Source of the DNA: Zygnema cylindricum | Taxonomy: Eukaryota > Streptophyta > Zygnematophyceae > Zygnematales > Zygnemataceae | Assembly (NCBI GenBank): GCA_037447655.1 | Contig: JBBHKE010002205.1 | Coordinates: forward strand, 1-64,000 | Reading direction: 5' to 3' | DNA length: 64,000 bases | Shown here: positions 25,401 to 36,197 of the stretch, piece by piece | Layout: each line of letters starts with the position of its first letter | Position numbering within the stretch: the first letter of the stretch is position 1 | The notes under the pieces: model-generated | Database searches by the model: none | The model's input: only the letters and a program-made list of their open reading frames with translations | What the model was told of the DNA's origin: nothing | Translations under genes and position numbers: made by a program

Positions 25401-26118
25401 CTCCCTTAACCTTCCCTTCCCACTATAATTTTGCCATTTCCCCCCTTCTCCCTCCTTTTCCCTCCCCCCCCCACCCATTTTCTCTAGCGAGATCCAACAT
25501 CCTTTGCTCCCTTCTCCCTCCCTTCTCCCCCCCCTCCCATCCCCCCAGTCTGGCTCTGAAAGCGCATCGCAGCAGATAGTGCCGCACTCTGCCAACCATG
25601 CATCCGTGCGGAATTTAGTGCGAAATTCAGTGCGATAATCAATGTGATATTCAGTACGAGATTCAGTGCGATATTCAGTGCGGAATTCAGTGCAAAATTC
25701 AGTGCGAGATTCAGTGCGGGATTTAGTGCGGGATTCAGGGCGAAATTCAGTGAATACGGTAGAGAGTGCACGCAGGGATAGTCGCTCACACTGAATACAC
25801 GCGACCGGAATTGTCGCACTTGAAATTCGCCAAGCCGCATTTGATTTCCGGAGAGTAGCCCTTTGTCGCCATCGCCGCCTTCACCGCCTCCAGAGCCGAC
25901 TCTGCAGCACAAGTACGGACAGACGAGGCGGAGGACCCAATCAGATGCATGACTCGCACGTGTGAATGCATGAACAGCAGACCGAAAAGGGCGAAAAGGA
26001 AGGATAGAGGGGAAAACCTACTGTCAGGCTCTGGCATGGTTCCAATGTAGTCTCCCATTACGAGTGCCACGTGGCACGTCAAAATCAGGACTGTCGATAA
26101 CAATCTGGTGGCAGCCAT
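11693..26118 (-). CDS. Gene A: secreted LRR-EGF-papain protease-EGF-LysM protein (22 exons)
   Basis: I joined 22 exons: 26118-26022, 25901-25790, 24595-24524, 23852-23781, 23004-22933, 22193-22122, 21498-21427, 20768-20697, 19798-19727, 18939-18868, 17820-17465, 16761-16576, 16380-16154, 15716-15573, 15328-15109, 14896-14714, 14142-13999, 13446-13331, 13114-13025, 12818-12702, 12512-12315, 11947-11693. All borders are GT-AG, all phases agree, and the total is 3021 nt (1006 residues plus stop). The start ATG at 26118 has a good context (AGCCATGG) and opens a hydrophobic signal peptide (residues 1-22). The order is LRR N-cap, LRRs (70-295), Cys-rich/EGF-like (296-380), C1A peptidase (about 415-639), EGF-like (641-700, 702-748), four LysM-like modules (752-1000). 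No membrane anchor follows, so it should be secreted. Domain calls are strong. The role (protease targeted by protein and glycan binding, perhaps in defence) is inference. An unseen extra exon cannot be excluded. Confidence 0.85.
13999..14896 (-). other. Gene A exons 16-17: two EGF-like modules
   Basis: Exon 14714-14896 encodes NPCGNGLCTSNSKTYTCKCM ... TCAPG. Exon 13999-14142 encodes NPCGMGTCVDS ... YACVCSIGYAAD ... SCVPG. Each is a phase 1-1 exon, the classic arrangement for shuffled EGF modules. They link the protease to the LysM part. Confidence 0.88.
15109..16761 (-). other. Gene A exons 12-15: papain-family (C1A) peptidase domain
   Basis: Four exons give a complete papain fold. Oxyanion Gln439 is in VKDQSSC and nucleophile Cys445 in NTCWIISAFTAIE, with the same six-residue spacing as in papain. 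Then come MLNCSK/GGWPNEAFDY, His581 in DHAVLVVGYD and Asn601 in WLIQNSWG. All catalytic positions are present, so activity is plausible. Family members are endopeptidases usually made as zymogens with an I29 inhibitor prodomain; none is visible, and the LRR/EGF part sits where it would be. The active-site motif CWII instead of the common CWAF is unusual. Confidence 0.92.
17465..17820 (-). other. Gene A exon 11: last LRRs and EGF-like Cys-rich module
   Basis: This 356-nt exon begins with a ninth, degenerate LRR (NRLSGLISFPLDSW) and a tenth partial one (NNFLSGS). Cys-rich sequence follows, ending in an EGF-like pattern CNASQPMGACGGHGICPGLN...CIC. It bridges the LRR array and the protease. The paralogue's exon at 49703-50058 has the same length. 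Confidence 0.85.
18868..24595 (-). other. Gene A LRR exon array: eight 72-nt exons
   Basis: Exons 24524-24595, 23781-23852, 22933-23004, 22122-22193, 21427-21498, 20697-20768, 19727-19798 and 18868-18939 are each exactly 72 nt, phase 2 in and out. Each encodes one 24-residue plant-type LRR, for example NQLSGSIPSSIGQLTSL. The first differs most (NGWVGSIAPEIGNLTRL) and follows the N-cap exon, as in plant LRR receptors. LRR arrays form a curved protein-binding surface. Introns are 0.6-0.9 kb and AT-rich, with a conserved G-rich block before each acceptor. Their similarity shows that the repeat unit duplicated was exon plus flanking intron. Confidence 0.93.
24826..25020. repeat. Intronic TTCAGTGCGA-type repeat, block 1
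   Basis: Imperfect 12-13 bp units such as AATTCAGTGCGAGATT lie in gene A's second intron. Block 2 is at 25608-25760. Confidence 0.75.
25075..25555. repeat. Pyrimidine-rich tract in gene A intron 2
   Basis: CTCCCTCC-rich on the plus strand, hence purine-rich in the sense of gene A. The open frames across it are low-complexity artefacts. Confidence 0.8.
25608..25760. repeat. Intronic TTCAGTGCGA-type repeat, block 2
   Basis: About twelve 12-bp units (AATTCAGTGCGA with variants) begin about 30 bases downstream (in the gene's direction) of the donor of exon 2. On the sense strand they would read as a repeated ALN(X) peptide, but they lie in the intron. Confidence 0.85.
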
Positions 26119-26490
26119 GGCTACACACTCGCCACGTCAAACGGATTCAAAATTTTCTAAGAAAGGCCACGTGGCAGTTTCAGGTCAAGAATTTTTGTTC
26201 TCCAAATAGACCTAAGGACACGACTCGGCGGCAGCTGTTTCCTTCTCTTTACAGTGTTGCGCAAAGCTGCGAAGCAACCTCAGGCGTCGTCAGAGTCGTC
26301 GAAGAAGCGATGGAAGCTTTGCGCCGCCTTTTGACCTATTTGTAACAGTAAGGTCGACGTGACGCTGACAGCTGGCGCTTACGGTTCAAGCGGCGCCTTG
26401 AGCTAAGGGCGACCGTTGGATCGCGGACTAGACGGTGATCATTTAGTGCGCTTTGTGCGGAATCACTTATTAAATTTTGAAATTTATGTG
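26119..26490 (-). promoter_or_regulatory. Presumed 5' flank of gene A
   Basis: This is the sequence directly upstream of the gene A start codon. I cannot identify a TATA box or other defined element with confidence. It is less AT-rich than the introns. Confidence 0.3.
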
Positions 26491-26499
26491 CAAGGTTGC

Positions 26500-26665
26500 G
26501 CCGTACAATGAATTATTGGCAGGACCGGAACCTACAGAACTATGCATTCAATGGAAGAGCTGTGACGTACAGTACATTATTGGCAGGATCTAAACGTACG
26601 ATGCATTTAATGCAGGCCGAAACATACGGTACGTTTATTGGCAGGGCTGGAGCGTACAATCTACT
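26500..26665 (+). repeat. Three imperfect tandem units of about 62 bp
   Basis: Units starting near 26503, 26567 and 26628 share GTAC followed by (A)TTATTGGCAGG, and AATGCATT-like blocks. The copies are divergent. Confidence 0.6.
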
Positions 26666-26998
26666 TGTGAATCGTACAATTATTTTCTGACCACCGACCA
26701 AAACCAGAAATTATGAAATGGATGACTTATCGGAGTCGGCGGAATGACCGCGGACGAATCGGATACATGAGCTCCGCTGGGTTTTATATATCGGACGGAG
26801 GATAAGCGTTCACTGACGTGGCGCAGGGCCACTTTACACGGCACGACTGCCGCGACTTTAATTTGGTGTCGGTGGAAAAATTAGATTAAGGGTACGGCCC
26901 AATGTAATTGTATCTTACCGGACTTTATTTGTATTCTACCGCGGATTCTCCGTACGTGGCTTTTGATTGTCCCGATCTGTAAAATCTGTACTGTACTG

Positions 26999-28601
26999 TA
27001 GTGTTGTGTATCGGGTAATTTTTTTTGCGATCAAATCGATATTCGATATATTGCATATCGACCAGTCTCGATATATCGCACCGGGACCAACAACTTATCT
27101 CGCTATGCATTTCATGATATATAATACAGTACTACAGGACTTAAATTTAGTACTTTATAGCATGTAGTATTTTTTAAAAACATTGAATAATATGGTACGC
27201 CACGTTTAACGTAAATTTAGTTACGGAACGTCAATCTAGAAAGCGCAACATGTAACCGTCAAAAATTAGTACGTTATGTAATCAGTACGTACAGAACCTA
27301 AAAAATCCGAAACGAAATGGTCACACTAATTTCGTCAAATTGAAATGATGATCTCACAACATTTTTTGATTTGACATGTTTGAATGTGGAAAATGGGGAA
27401 TTGCAAATCGGATAATACTGACATCTCGGAGGTCTAAACATTTGTTAATTTAAAAAATTCTCATTTAAGGAATCGAGATTTGGAAATTTCATGTTATAAG
27501 TTTGAGAAACAATGTAAAATTAAGATATAGAATTTGGATATTTATAAATCGGGCAAGTAGGAAATTTGAGATCTTAGAATTATGTGGGAAATGGGGAATT
27601 AGAAATCGGATACTCTAGACATCTCCGAGTTCTAAAATTTTTTCAAAAGTCAACATTTGAGGTGTTGGATATGGAATATGAGAAATTAAATACTAACATA
27701 TGGAAATTTATGTTAATTGTGGCCAAGTATTGGGCTCCAATGAGTGGTCACGAGAAGGAATTGTACCAAGATCTACAAAATTCCGTTGGCTTAATATTAC
27801 ATTTTTTATACTGATCTCATTTTGAGACAGAAAGTGAACATGAAGAACTGTTTTTGTCGTATAACACAGGAAGCCCATTGCAAAAGAAAAACAAATTAAG
27901 CACCGGTTAATACAGGTTATTTAGAGGCCGGAAATATACACTATGTTAGTACTACAAAAACACAAAGTATAAAGCTATGTATATACCATACATGTGAGTT
28001 GGTGATCAAATTTATTTTAGGGGTCAAAATACAAACATGTTATTCAACCAATTTATTGGTTAAGTTTTATGGCAGTGAATAAGATGCCTTAATTATTTGC
28101 ATCTTTATGTTTTTTTCTAGGGGGTGATGCAACATCTTGTTCTTAACTTTTCGTAATACAAACCAATCTGGTCCATAATATGATACTACTACCAAACTTT
28201 GACGGAATTCTAATTTCTACTTGTCTAGCTGCTACGCCAATCGCACCTGTCCGGCCACTACGGCCACTACAGTAGTAAAACTTGTGTTTTATTTATGAAA
28301 ATATATAATTTCAAGCATAATGACAGAAAAAAACCACACAAAAAAATCTAAAAACCATAAAAGTCAAATTGGAATGAGTATGGGGGCACAAACACTTGGG
28401 AATATTTACAAAAAATAAATATATAACGTCGATATATCGAGATATAATATATCGCCATATCGGCTCGACATATCGGCAAAATACGGCTACATTGATAACA
28501 TATACAACTATTCTATATATTAGAGCGATACATTGATTACTAGGTACACAAAATTAGGAACATATCGAATATCAGCCAAGGGCCCTCAATACACAACACT
28601 A
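26999..28601. mobile_element. Possible non-autonomous TIR element (hAT-like ends)
   Basis: The left end TAGTGTTGTGTATCGGGTA faces an inverted TAGTGTTGTGTATTGAGGG at the right end. Inside both ends lie CGATATATCG-rich blocks (27035-27080 and 28425-28490) that are also inverted to each other. TAGTGTTG-type termini occur in some hAT elements. No clear 8-bp target duplication and no transposase are visible, so this is tentative. Confidence 0.45.
27378..27645 (+). repeat. Direct repeat spaced by about 210 bp inside the TIR element
   Basis: AAATGGGGAATTGCAAATCG at about 27390 and AAATGGGGAATTAGAAATCG at about 27589 are followed by similar GACATCTC(G/C)GAG(G/T)TCTAAA. This is an old tandem duplication. 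Confidence 0.65.
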
Positions 28602-29794
28602 ATAACAAGGATATAGTTACTTAAAGATATGACTGTTGTATACGTAAATAAAGCTCGTGACGTCTCTCAACGCCTACAATTGGTCTTCTCGCACCCTATT
28701 TTTCAAAAGGTTTTGGAGCGTCGCAAAACACATCGTAATATTTGAAACTTTTTGGTTCATCGCATGTCTTTGCATGACATTGTAGATGTACAACCGTCCA
28801 ACAATGGCTAAATAAGATGCTTTTACGTTTGCCTCTCTTGTCCGATCTCCATGAATGGACATAACAATTTTTAGGCCTTTGAAAAAACTAAAATAATAAT
28901 AATAATATATATAAATACAAAAGTATTTTGGGCGCGTTTGTTGGATTCCTCTTAACGTGACTAAGTTCGCGCACGTGTAGTTGCCCTTATCACCGAGCAT
29001 TCCTCCGTTCGTGCACAAAGTGGTGAAATTTTGAGTGAAGGAGAGGCAAGTGATAAAAGTGAGACAGACGCGAGTTGAAGTGGCGCCTTCACGGATTTGG
29101 CACCTTTAAAGACCGCAACAAAAAAAAAATGGTACAAGATTCAAGCGAATAAAAAGAAACAACAATGTATTTTTTTTCAGTCATAAAAAACTTGTGAGAA
29201 ATTTTCACGCGATAAAATATAGTTTTCTGTTTGTGAAATGTGGTTTTAATTTATTTAAAACACATTGTCGATGTGTTCAATATGAGTTTGAAAATGACGT
29301 GACAAAAGGTCGAGAAAAGACAAGACGACAACTTTTTGTTTATCCTAATTTGACAATGACACAAATTGTACTCAACAATTTCGCAATTTGTTCATACTTT
29401 GCAAATTTAGCAGTACAACGATAAGTTTCAAAACTAAGCAATCAAATACAACCCTTACTTAGCCACATAGGGTCGTACTCTAAAACCTTTTCACGACACT
29501 ACATTACTGGGAGATAGACGGTCCAGATGTAGTATTTGGTTTGACCGATGATGGTACAATGATATATTTAGTTATTGTATAGTCAAATAATTGGATTTGT
29601 ATTTCACGGTAGAAGTCAACCATTGGTATAACTAGTGTGGAATCGATAAACTACAATTATCGCTACATACATGTACCTAAAAAACTCATTATTGATAATA
29701 GTTGGATTCTTCAAAAAAATGGACTTAAGAAAGGAGATCATATGGAGCGAACAAGAGGGTGATGGCTTCCTAAATGATAACTAGTCTTTAAGGT
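28602..29794. other. Intergenic, no supported gene
   Basis: A minus-strand frame at 28674-29018 (114 codons) has no recognisable motif and includes an ATA/AAT microsatellite. I found no other gene signal. Confidence 0.5.
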
Positions 29795-30517
29795 TGTTGT
29801 TTCTTGAAAGCTTTCAACCTCGACAAATTAGTAGAACGGTAGAAATGTAGTAATTTGTAGTTTAAGGATATGCCTCATCACTTGAGTGCAATACAAGACA
29901 ACGCAACTGTTATACAGACAGAGCAGTGCAGCACCGCAGCTGCTATGACGACAAAGCAGCGTAGCAACCCATCTACTATGCAGACAAAGCAGCGGAACAG
30001 CGCAGCAGCGAAGGTGCGACATAGACAGGACAACCCAACTACGGCCACTTTGGATATGATCCGTATAGACAACGCAGCAGCTGTTACCTTCGATATGATT
30101 TGGTACGGGACAACGCAGCTGCGATTGATATGAATCAAGTCAACAGACCTCAACTCAATGGTAGTTTAATGGTAGCTCAGTGGTAGCTCGACAGATTAGT
30201 ATTAGCTTTGTAGCTTGACGTACCTCTTAGGTACACTGGTATCGTCGTTACAACACAAGTATAAGACTTAGGACTTAGAACACATTATGTATCCAGACTT
30301 CAAAGTAGTAAAACTGCAGATAGTTTTTGGGAAACTTCGGAGTATTATATCTTGAGTGTTGTCGAGTCACTTGTACTAAAACTTTGGGAGTTGTCAGTGT
30401 TTATGTTTGCTTTATACTTTGATAAAGCTTTGTGAAGTTTGGATGCGTGTATAAGATTTGGTGAGCACTTGTAAACAGCTGTTTCCTAGGATTCTTGATA
30501 GCTTTTGAACGAGTATC
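29795..30517 (+). mobile_element. 5' LTR of copia element 3
   Basis: It starts TGTTGTTTCTTGAAAGCTTT, aligns with the LTRs of copia element 4 (start TGTTGATTTTGGAAAGCTTT), and shares the internal GACAAAGCAGC-type repeats and the segment ending just before ATGTCTACTTCTACTAC. No 3' LTR remains. Confidence 0.7.
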
Positions 30518-32606
30518 ATGTCTACTTCTACTACTACTGCTGCTCCTCCACCCGCACGGTGGTTGTAGAACAATAAGTTATGGGCCTGTCATCAAGAATT
30601 CCTTTTTTTTCCGGGGAAAAGTATGTTTACTAGGCGGATATGGTGGAGACACATTTTGAGAATGTCAATCTCTTGGATATATTGGATGGTTCGCTTGATG
30701 AATCTGATCCGTCATGGTTTAAGAAAATTTCGCAGGCTCGTTCTATTCTGAAATTTTGTATATTTGAGGACTTAGCTATGTCTCGGATTAAAATGAAAAA
30801 AACAATTGATATCTGGAAATCTCTTAAAAATTATTATGAAAAGTCTAATGTCCAAGAAGAGCTCCTATTTGCGCGAAAAATTTGGGACTATAAGTACACT
30901 GGCAGTACAATGGCTGAATTTTCTAACAAATTTTGCATCTTTGTAGATACACATGCTTGTGCAGGTGGGATGTTTCCTCAGTTTCAACAAGTAGTATTAC
31001 TCATGAGGGGTCTCCCTCGCAGAATGAAAAAACCATCTGATATGCTCAAACAGAATGATAAGGCTAGCTGGACTTTACAGTTAGCTATCAATATATTACT
31101 AGAAGAGGAAGCTACATCTAATGTTCTCAATGTTGAGCAAGAAGAGGCTTTTAATTCAGACTTTAAGAGAAAAGGACAGTTTAATCAGCAAAGGAATCAG
31201 CTTAATTTGTTCAGACAGTTTAACCAAGGTGGAAATACACAATCCAACAATGCATGCTTTTATTGTAGGGAGAGAGGTCATGGATATAAATTCTGTCCTA
31301 AGCTTAAAAAAGCTAACGATATAGGTTTATAGAGGCCGGGATGGCAACAAAGCTTGTTTAACAAAAGCTTCACGGGGCCTACACCTCGTGGAAATGCACT
31401 AATTTCGGCTTTTTCGTCTCTCTAAGACAAAACTTTGACGTTTTCTGCGGAGGACGATACGGATCTATTCGCTATGGCGGCAGGAATGGAGGGCGCAAAG
31501 GACCCTGGATGGATAATGGATACGGGAGCGTCAGCTCACATGTGTTGGAACAAGGCCATCTTCAAAAAATCTGAAAACAACGCCGGAGAAATATATTTAT
31601 TATGCTTGTGGAATGAGTTTTCAGACTCGTGCTGTGGGTGATGTGTCCTTGCTAGTTGATGTAGAAGGAAAGGCAATTGAAAGGACTCTTCACAACGTCT
31701 TATTTACGCCTGACTTTAAGAAAAATCTGTTTTCTATGTCTTTGGTAGAAAGTAGTTAATTTGAAAAATGGTCAGCAGGTTGTTAGCAAAAATGGAAAAG
31801 TTGCGTTTACAGGTACAAGAGATAATAGCAAGATGTACCGTATGGATATGGCTAATACCAAGGAGAATGATATTTTGTACTCCGATGTTGTGCACTCCGA
31901 TGAGTTGTGGCATAAAAGATTAGGCCATGTAAACTATGATAGTCTGAGAAAAATGGTACTTGCTAGAAAAATAGAGGGTGTAGCACTCACAGATCAACTG
32001 TTAAAAACATGTGATGGCTGCGTTTTAGGCAAAATCCACAGACTGCCTATTCCTAAAGAGTCCGAGCATCGGTCAACAAGAATTTTACAACAAATTCATT
32101 CGGATGTTTTGGTCCAGCGAAGGTTCCATCTGCCGAAGGATGAAATATATGGTCACATTCACAAATGATTTCTCCCGGTTTACAAAAGCTTTTTTCATGA
32201 AGGAAAGAAGTGAAGTGTTCGTTCACTTCAAACACTGTAAAGCATGGGTTGAAAAGCTTCATAATTTACTTATTTTGCAGCTCAGATCGGATAATGGTGG
32301 TGAATATACATCAAAAGAATTTGAAACCTTTTTACTCGAGGAAGGTATAAGTCATCTGTTGACTATTCTATATTCACCGAAACAAAATGGGGTGTCCGAA
32401 AGATTGAATAGGACTCTCACGGAGAGCTTTAGGTTGATGATCGGAGATAAAAACGTGGATCCGAAATTCTAGGCTGGTGCTCTAAATTGTGCAGTTTATA
32501 TTAAAAATAGGTTAGGATCAAGATTGGTAGAAACTACTGTTTAAGAGATCTTGACAGGTAGCAAACCAGATGTTAGCCATTTTAAGGTCTTTGGTCAAGG
32601 TTAGCC
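30518..32606 (+). pseudogene. Ty1/copia element 3, gag-protease-integrase
   Basis: Gag begins at the MSTSTTTAAPP ATG (30518) but soon meets a stop. The main gag frame runs 30640-31332 and ends in a CCHC zinc knuckle (CFYCRERGHGYKFC, 31255-31296). The protease has DTGAS at 31519-31533. GAG-pre-integrase (LWHKRLGHVNYD) and integrase (HSDVLV, RSDNGGEYT, NGVSERLNR) follow with several frame breaks. At 32606, within VSHFKVFG, the element stops and inverted copia sequence begins. Gag packages element RNA, protease cleaves the polyprotein and integrase inserts the cDNA; this copy lacks RT and its 3' end. Closest relative in the window is copia element 4. Confidence 0.9.
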
Positions 32607-33455
32607 ATTAATTCTTTCATAGCTGAACAAGAGGCCATATACTTAGTCCATGGTGGACTGAGCAATCACCTTTTGTTACTTACTGTTCCAACAGCAAGCC
32701 CCATTCCCAACATACAACACATACCCAAAATTACACCTCCTCATTGGAGCATCCTTATAACTTGCATCACTCCAAGTGGTGATGTCGGTTTTATCCCCTC
32801 CTAATTGCAACCACAAATCTCTTGTTCTTATCAAGTATCGCATGACCCTTTAGGCCGCTTCTCAATCTTACCTCCTAGGAACATTCAGACTCCTACTTAA
32901 TATCCCTACAGCTGCTGCTATATCAAGACAAGTAGAGTTCATAAAATAGATCAAACTACCGACAACTTGTTTGTATGCAAAAGTTTGCATAAACTCGCTT
33001 TCCTCATGTTCTAACTCATTATCCAAGATGAAGACTCCCTCTTCTGAGCTCCCCTCATTTCCCTTCTTTAAGTCCATTGGAGTCGTACAACTATTTGCTT
33101 AATCCATTTGAAATTTTTTAAACATATTTCCTATTTTTTTTTGTGTTAATCTAATTGTTTTCTTCTCTCTATCCCTCTCCATCTGAGTTCCCAAAATATA
33201 CTTTGCCTCCCCCAAGTCTTTCATTTCAAATTTACTTTTTATATCTTTTTTCAATCCATTAATTTTCTCCATTGACTTACTCACAACAAGGAAATCCTCA
33301 ACATATATAGCAATGAAAATTATATATACCTCATCCTCAAATAAGTAGATGGAATGATTCGAAATGATTCGGATATATCCCAAACTTGTCAAAAACTCAT
33401 CTAGCTTTTTAATCCATTGTTGTGGAGCTTGCTTTAGTCCATAAAGAGACTTTCT
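32607..33455 (-). pseudogene. Inverted copia RT-RNase H fragment
   Basis: Read on the minus strand it gives [19 protein letters not shown], then YVED where copia RTs have YVDD, then KFEMKDLGEAKYILG, SLIYFMNSTCLDIAA, TWSDASYKDAP and CCWNSK. It closely resembles element 1, not element 3, which it interrupts. The Asp-to-Glu change in the catalytic box and the frame breaks near 32870 and 33080 make it inactive. Confidence 0.88.
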
Positions 33456-33559
33456 AGCAGTTCTCAGTGGCTAGATCAAGTATGAGAACTATAGAATGAC
33501 CATAGACTAACAAAAGAGATAGAATACAAAATACCCTTTTTCAACACGTGGTACCAGCT

Positions 33560-35360
33560 AATTTGAGAAGCTTTATAGTCTTGGCAAATTGAATTTGTTT
33601 GCTCTCAAAACGAGCTTGAGCACTAATCTAGATACAATGATCACAGTTTTGGCTCTAGTGTCCGTGAGAGGAAGGGAACGAGCGATATTGTGAAAAACAA
33701 CCGACTTTTTAGAGATACTTGGAAAACTAATTTGAGAATCTAGGTTAACCGGCTGAACCATCTGAAAATTGCGGTTTAGCAAAGCCATCAAAGCGGCTTC
33801 TATAGCGACCTCATCAACAAGAGGAGAGGCCTTTCGGATGACTTCTATCATTGTTGAAAGGATGCTCAACCGTCCTTTGACTTGGTGATTATCCTGTATG
33901 GTGCCATCGTGAATGAGCGACCTTATCCACGAGAGGAGAGGCTTTGGGGACGACTTCTATCATTGATGAAATGATGCTCAGCCGTCATGTGACTTAGTGA
34001 GCATCGTGGATGGTGCCATCGAGAATGGTTAGTGCTTCGGCAAGAATGGTAGTAGTTGTTTCTGGTAGAGGGGGGAGAGTCTTCTTTTCAAACGAAAAGT
34101 AGATTCGAGAATTTTGTAATTTGTCTACACACTTGTGATCATCAACCCTTATCAAACCTAGATGCTCGTTGTTGGATGGTGGAATCTATAAGGATTTCAG
34201 TTGGCCAACAAAAGCATGTGAACGACCGTTCTGGACATTCCGGTAAACTTCAACTTCATTACCTCCATAAAGGCGGCGAACTGTTCTTTCGTCATCACTG
34301 ACATAGTAGCTTGCAACTCGATCATTTCTCTCTCTCTCGAAGATATTTTAGGCGGAGTAGATTATTTATGGGTCTCCTTAAGCTGTGTGACCAGCATGGC
34401 GGAATAAGTGGAAATAACCCTTTTTTTTCTTTTGATTTTGATAAGATAACTTGCCGTTTTTTAAATGGCAGCGATAACCAAAGTGATTTATTTGCTGAAA
34501 ATGAGTGTATGTGGTTGTTTTATTTGAACACATGTAAGCCTCATGCTTTGTTTCCTCGCAACAAAAACACAACCTGTTTCTTGGATTAGATGGTGCAACT
34601 CCTATGGTAGGAACTTTGAAGGGCCTATTGTTAGGCCAAGGGTTTCCTGGTGGGGAAAGTGTAGGATCTGCCTTCTCTTTTGTAGTGAATTCGGATGTTC
34701 CTAAGCATCCTACCAAGATGTTTGCACTTCATACTTAACCGCATATTGAGCCACTTACTCAAACGTGAACATTGGTCGATATAATTCATTGAAATGGGTT
34801 GGTATGAATCTCGTAGATGTAGTCCAAAGCTGTCCAACAAATTATTAAAAATCTTTTGGACATGAGGTGTGGAAATGCTTCAAGAAGAGCAGTACTGTGT
34901 CATTGCAAAAATGCACTTTCAGGTATAAAGAGTGAGGGTTGAACCTCGAAGGGATTAGTCGAGAAAGGAAAAGAGGATGCGGAGGTCAAACCTATCATTA
35001 TAGCGGAATGCTAAATCTCTCATTTCCGGGTCATACAACATTCAGAAACGAGATAAGAACATAGTGTCTTTTATGCCCGAGATACAAAATTTCATTTTCT
35101 CTATAGATCTCTTCACGGAGGAAGCCATGTAGTCAAAAGAAAGGTTGACCGGTTGTGCCAAACTAAGACCAGCCAAAAATTCAAAGGAGAGGGGATTGGA
35201 AATGAATTCTTTGGAAAATCCTTTAATTGGTCCATGCATCAAGAGGAAAGAGGTGACGACGGCGCAAAATTTTGCAAAAGACCTATCAATGGATTTTAAG
35301 ATCCAAGACCTCTGCATAATGTTTTCCGTACGTGCTCAATTTTTTCGTACATGCACGTGA
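33560..35360 (-). pseudogene. Gag-like remnant with CCHC zinc knuckle
   Basis: Several minus-strand frames (33573-33869, 34378-34716, 34631-34840, 35042-35317) read like one decayed retroelement gag. A C-x2-C-x4-H-x4-C knuckle, ending CCEETKHEAYMC, lies at 34528-34569, and LRDSYQPISMNYIDQCSRLSKW near 34800 has the look of a gag core. Stops and shifts separate the parts. I cannot assign a family. Confidence 0.5.
33804..34027. repeat. 112-bp tandem duplication
   Basis: Units 33804-33915 and 33916-34027 start AGCGACCT(C/T)ATC and share GACTTCTATCATTG and GGTGCCATCG(T/A)GAATG in order. Confidence 0.85.
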
Positions 35361-36149
35361 GAGGCAAGGAGAAAAATAGCGATTACTCTCCCTAGTCCTA
35401 AAACTTTCCTACTCGTGTGGCACGTACGTGGGTCGTTTTTCATTCATTGTTTGGGCGTACTTGAGTTGAAATTACCCTCTTGAGGTGATTTTTGATGATG
35501 TTGTATTATGGGATGGATTCTCTTACCCAGGGTCGAAAAGAGGAAAATGCCAAAATGCGTTGAGATGATGAAAAACATGAAGTATATTAAAAGTACCGAA
35601 TTCACGTTCACAATACTTTGGAAGAAATAATTTTCTTGTACGGCAAATTTTTTTTTCAAAGTTCCTTGTATTTTGGGACAATACGACAAAAAAAAGTGAA
35701 TACTTTAATACATTGGGACACCCCTTCACATTAAAATGAAGGTCGTCCTCATCGTCACTTTTCAAATACTCACTGTCGGATACTCTTTTAAAAGTTGCGT
35801 GTATATAGAATATAGCGAGGCTTCATCATCTAATAAAATACAAGATAAAAATCGCGTGATTTTTTGTAGTATGCAAACCAAAATGACTATTGTATACACA
35901 ATTGCGACTTGAATACCGCATCCAACTTGTAAATACTATCTCCTTTCCTTTCCATTTGCACTATAACGGTAGACACTAGAGTACCAAGCTTTTACTACAT
36001 GATTCCCATGACAAGAATTACACATGCTTAGCAATACTAGATGTTATACCACAATTATTGTAATTATTACATAAATAATCCATAGTCGAGCATTACTTAG
36101 TTTTTTGTGGAGTGCGACCTCCGGAAAAAAGGAATGGTGAATGATGTTT
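35361..36149. other. Spacer, no gene seen
   Basis: AT-rich sequence between the gag-like remnant and the GAATGTGAC array. No supported coding or repeat feature. Confidence 0.5.
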
Positions 36150-36197
36150 ATGAATGAATGAATGTGACAATGAATGTTACATTAACGTATGGAATGT
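36150..36197. repeat. GAATGTGAC array, left of copia element 4
   Basis: ATGAATGAATGAATGTGACAATGAATG, the same motif as the array at 9415-9880, directly abutting the 5' LTR. Confidence 0.75.

Noticed and set aside
25484-25912. 142-codon minus-strand frame with an ALNx repeat
   Set aside because: It spans the intronic minisatellite; the spliced gene A frame explains the conserved part.
28674-29018. 114-codon minus-strand frame
   Set aside because: No recognisable motif, a microsatellite inside, no splice partner found. Kept only as a note.
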